This document shows positions 15,475 through 19,253 of a DNA stretch of 19,253 nt, piece by piece. The position numbers were made by a program, and so were the translations under genes. The stretch comes from DASYCK01 sp036500205 (GTDB lineage Bacteria > Myxococcota_A > Polyangia > Fen-1088), in NCBI GenBank assembly GCA_036500205.1, contig DASYCK010000122.1:1-19253 (forward strand). The letters run 5' to 3'. The notes below the pieces were generated by a model that worked only from the letters and a program-made list of their open reading frames with translations, did not search any database and was not told where the DNA came from. The first letter of the stretch is position 1. Every line of letters starts with the position of its first letter.

Positions 15475-16019
15475 TGGCCGTCATGGGGGGCTCCATCGCC
15501 CGTCGTTACGCGAAGGCGCTGTTCGAGATCGGGGTCTCCGAGGGGAACTTCGAGAAGCTGGGACAGGAGCTGGACGATCTGGCGCGCGCTTACGGCGAGT
15601 CGGCCGATCTGCGCCTCGCCCTGGAAAACCCGGTGATCAAGGGCAGCGAGAAGCAGGCCATCCTGAGGGCGATCCTGCCCCGGGTGGCGCCCTCGACGTC
15701 GGTGCAGCGGTTCGCCCAGCTGCTGCTCGCGCGCGGTCGCATCGGGCTGCTGCGCGGGGCGGCCCGCGCCTATCGCGAGCTGGCCGACGCGCGCGCCGGC
15801 CAGGTGCGCGCCACCGTGACCGCCGCCGTGCCGCTGGCCGCGCCCGAGCTCGACCGCGTGCGCCGCGCCCTCGAGGCCCGCACCGGCCGCAAGGTCATCA
15901 TTCAAACCGCCGTCGATCCCAATCTGATCGGTGGCATCGTCGCCCGGGTGGGAGATCTCGTCCTCGACGGGAGCGTTCGCACCCAGCTCGACGAGATGCG
16001 CCACCGTTTGCTCAACTAG
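15474..16019 (+). CDS. atpH: ATP synthase F1 subunit delta
   Basis: A 181-residue delta subunit (OSCP), which links the top of the F1 head to the b/b' stalk. The N-terminal signature IARRYAKALFEIGVSEGNFEKL (8-29) and the C-terminal block LIGGIVARVGDLVLDGSVRTQLDEMRHRL are both clear. Length is standard. The ATG at 15474 overlaps the atpF stop by one base. A 22-nt gap leads to atpA. Confidence 0.95.
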   Translation: MAVMGGSIARRYAKALFEIGVSEGNFEKLGQELDDLARAYGESADLRLALENPVIKGSEKQAILRAILPRVAPSTSVQRFAQLLLARGRIGLLRGAARAYRELADARAGQVRATVTAAVPLAAPELDRVRRALEARTGRKVIIQTAVDPNLIGGIVARVGDLVLDGSVRTQLDEMRHRLLN

Positions 16020-16041
16020 AATCAGCCGGAAAGAAACCGAC

Positions 16042-17571
<1,530 letters not shown>

Positions 17572-17580
17572 GGTCGCGCG

Positions 17581-18447
17581 TTGCCGTCCCTGAAGGTCAT
17601 TCGAACGCGGATCGTGTCGGTCAAGTCGACACAGAAGATCACGCGCGCCATGAAGCTGGTGTCGGCGGCGCGCCTGCGCCGCGCCCAGGACAACATCCTG
17701 GCGGCGCGCCCCTACGCCAAGGCGCTCGGCGCCGCGGTCACGGAGATCGTGGCCCGCGCCGGGGCCGACGCGCATCCCTTGATGCACGTGCGTCCCGCCG
17801 ATCGGGTGGCGGTGTTGACGCTCACCTCCGATCGCGGCCTGGCGGGCGGCTTCAACGCCAACGTCTTTCGCGCCGTGGTGAAGTTCCAGGCGGAAGGGCG
17901 GGGCGGCAAGGAGACGTCGCTGCTCGTGGTGGGCCGCAAGGGGCGCGATTACTATCGCCGCCGCCGCGCCACCATCCGACAGGAATGGGCCAGCCCCACC
18001 GGCGATACGGCGGCGAACCTGGCCAAGGAGCTGGCGCGCACGGCGGTGGACGCCTTCGAGAGTGGCGCCGTCGACGCCGTCTACCTGGTGTTCAACGAGT
18101 TCAAGTCGGCCATCCAGCAGCGCACGGTGGTGGAGCAGCTGATCCCGGTCCCGGCGCCGCCGGCAGGAGCGGGTGAGGCGAATCCCATCGACTTCATCTA
18201 CGAGCCGAGCCGCGACGACGTCATCTCGACGCTGATCCCGCTGTTCATCGAGTCGCAGATCTACCGGGCGTTGCTCGAGTCGGTGGCGTCGGAGTTCGGC
18301 GCGCGCATGACGGCCATGGACAGCGCCACCACGAACGCGCGCGACATGATCGGCTCGCTGACCCTGCAATACAATCGGGCCCGCCAGGCCGCGATTACCA
18401 AGGAACTGATGGAGATCGTCGGAGGCGCCGAGGCGCTCAAAGGGTAA
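17581..18447 (+). CDS. atpG: ATP synthase F1 subunit gamma
   Basis: A 288-residue gamma subunit, the central rotating shaft. The N-terminal helix PSLKVIRTRIVSVKSTQKITRAMKLVSAARL and the C-terminal helix with MDSATTNARDMIGSLTLQYNRARQAAITKELMEIVGGAEAL are the paired coiled coil. SDRGLAGGFNANVF (83-96) is the conserved Rossmann-like motif. The start codon is TTG at 17581, 9 nt after the atpA stop, with AAGG overlapping that stop as the ribosome binding site; the encoded residues begin PSLKVIR, the family N-terminus, so TTG is well supported. Confidence 0.95.
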   Translation: MPSLKVIRTRIVSVKSTQKITRAMKLVSAARLRRAQDNILAARPYAKALGAAVTEIVARAGADAHPLMHVRPADRVAVLTLTSDRGLAGGFNANVFRAVVKFQAEGRGGKETSLLVVGRKGRDYYRRRRATIRQEWASPTGDTAANLAKELARTAVDAFESGAVDAVYLVFNEFKSAIQQRTVVEQLIPVPAPPAGAGEANPIDFIYEPSRDDVISTLIPLFIESQIYRALLESVASEFGARMTAMDSATTNARDMIGSLTLQYNRARQAAITKELMEIVGGAEALKG

Positions 18448-18455
18448 AGAAAATT

Positions 18456-19253
<798 letters not shown>

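Overview
The window is G+C-rich chromosomal DNA (by eye about two thirds G+C or more) with dense, tightly packed genes. It most resembles a Myxococcota (former Deltaproteobacteria) chromosome. The clues are a glycine-rich lipoprotein with IPT/TIG and discoidin-like domains, a bactofilin gene directly in front of an F-type ATP synthase operon that starts with a b' and a b subunit, and alternative GTG/TTG starts. No tRNA, rRNA, insertion sequence, phage gene or CRISPR array is visible. This is housekeeping and metabolic DNA, not a mobile island.

Layout. 1-354 (+): 3' part of a family-4-type uracil-DNA glycosylase. 373-1308 (-): putative HExxH metallopeptidase. 1434-3239 (+): large modular lipoprotein, divergent from the peptidase across back-to-back promoter candidates. 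3242-8823 (-): five-gene catabolic operon in transcription order aldehyde dehydrogenase, class III aminotransferase, second class III aminotransferase, CoA-transferase A, CoA-transferase B, with every junction a 4-nt start/stop overlap. 8917-10440 (+): biotin carboxylase subunit. 10450-13621 (-): DNA polymerase IV (dinB), a CxxCxxCC (YkgJ-type) protein and two small membrane or exported proteins of unknown function. 13767-14246 (+): bactofilin. 14318-19253 (+): ATP synthase genes b', b, delta, alpha, gamma and the start of beta, running off the window end.

How the genes work together. The 3242-8823 operon can take an amino compound through transamination, oxidation of the resulting semialdehyde and CoA activation of an acid; ornithine/GABA-type or beta-amino-acid (beta-lysine-like) degradation are the two readings I consider. 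The ATP synthase genes encode the whole alpha3-beta3-gamma-delta head so far as seen, plus the peripheral stalk (b, b', delta). The membrane rotor genes (a, c) are not upstream here and must lie elsewhere.

Most notable non-coding structure. A perfect 24-bp inverted repeat (arms 11645-11668 and 11685-11708, 16-nt loop) spans the junction of the YkgJ-type gene and dinB. One arm contains the upstream stop codon and the other the annotated dinB start codon. Candidate sigma-70-like promoters sharing a TTGA-N15/16-GATA form are seen before the metallopeptidase, bactofilin and atp b' genes. I did not find a convincing new defence or mobile system.
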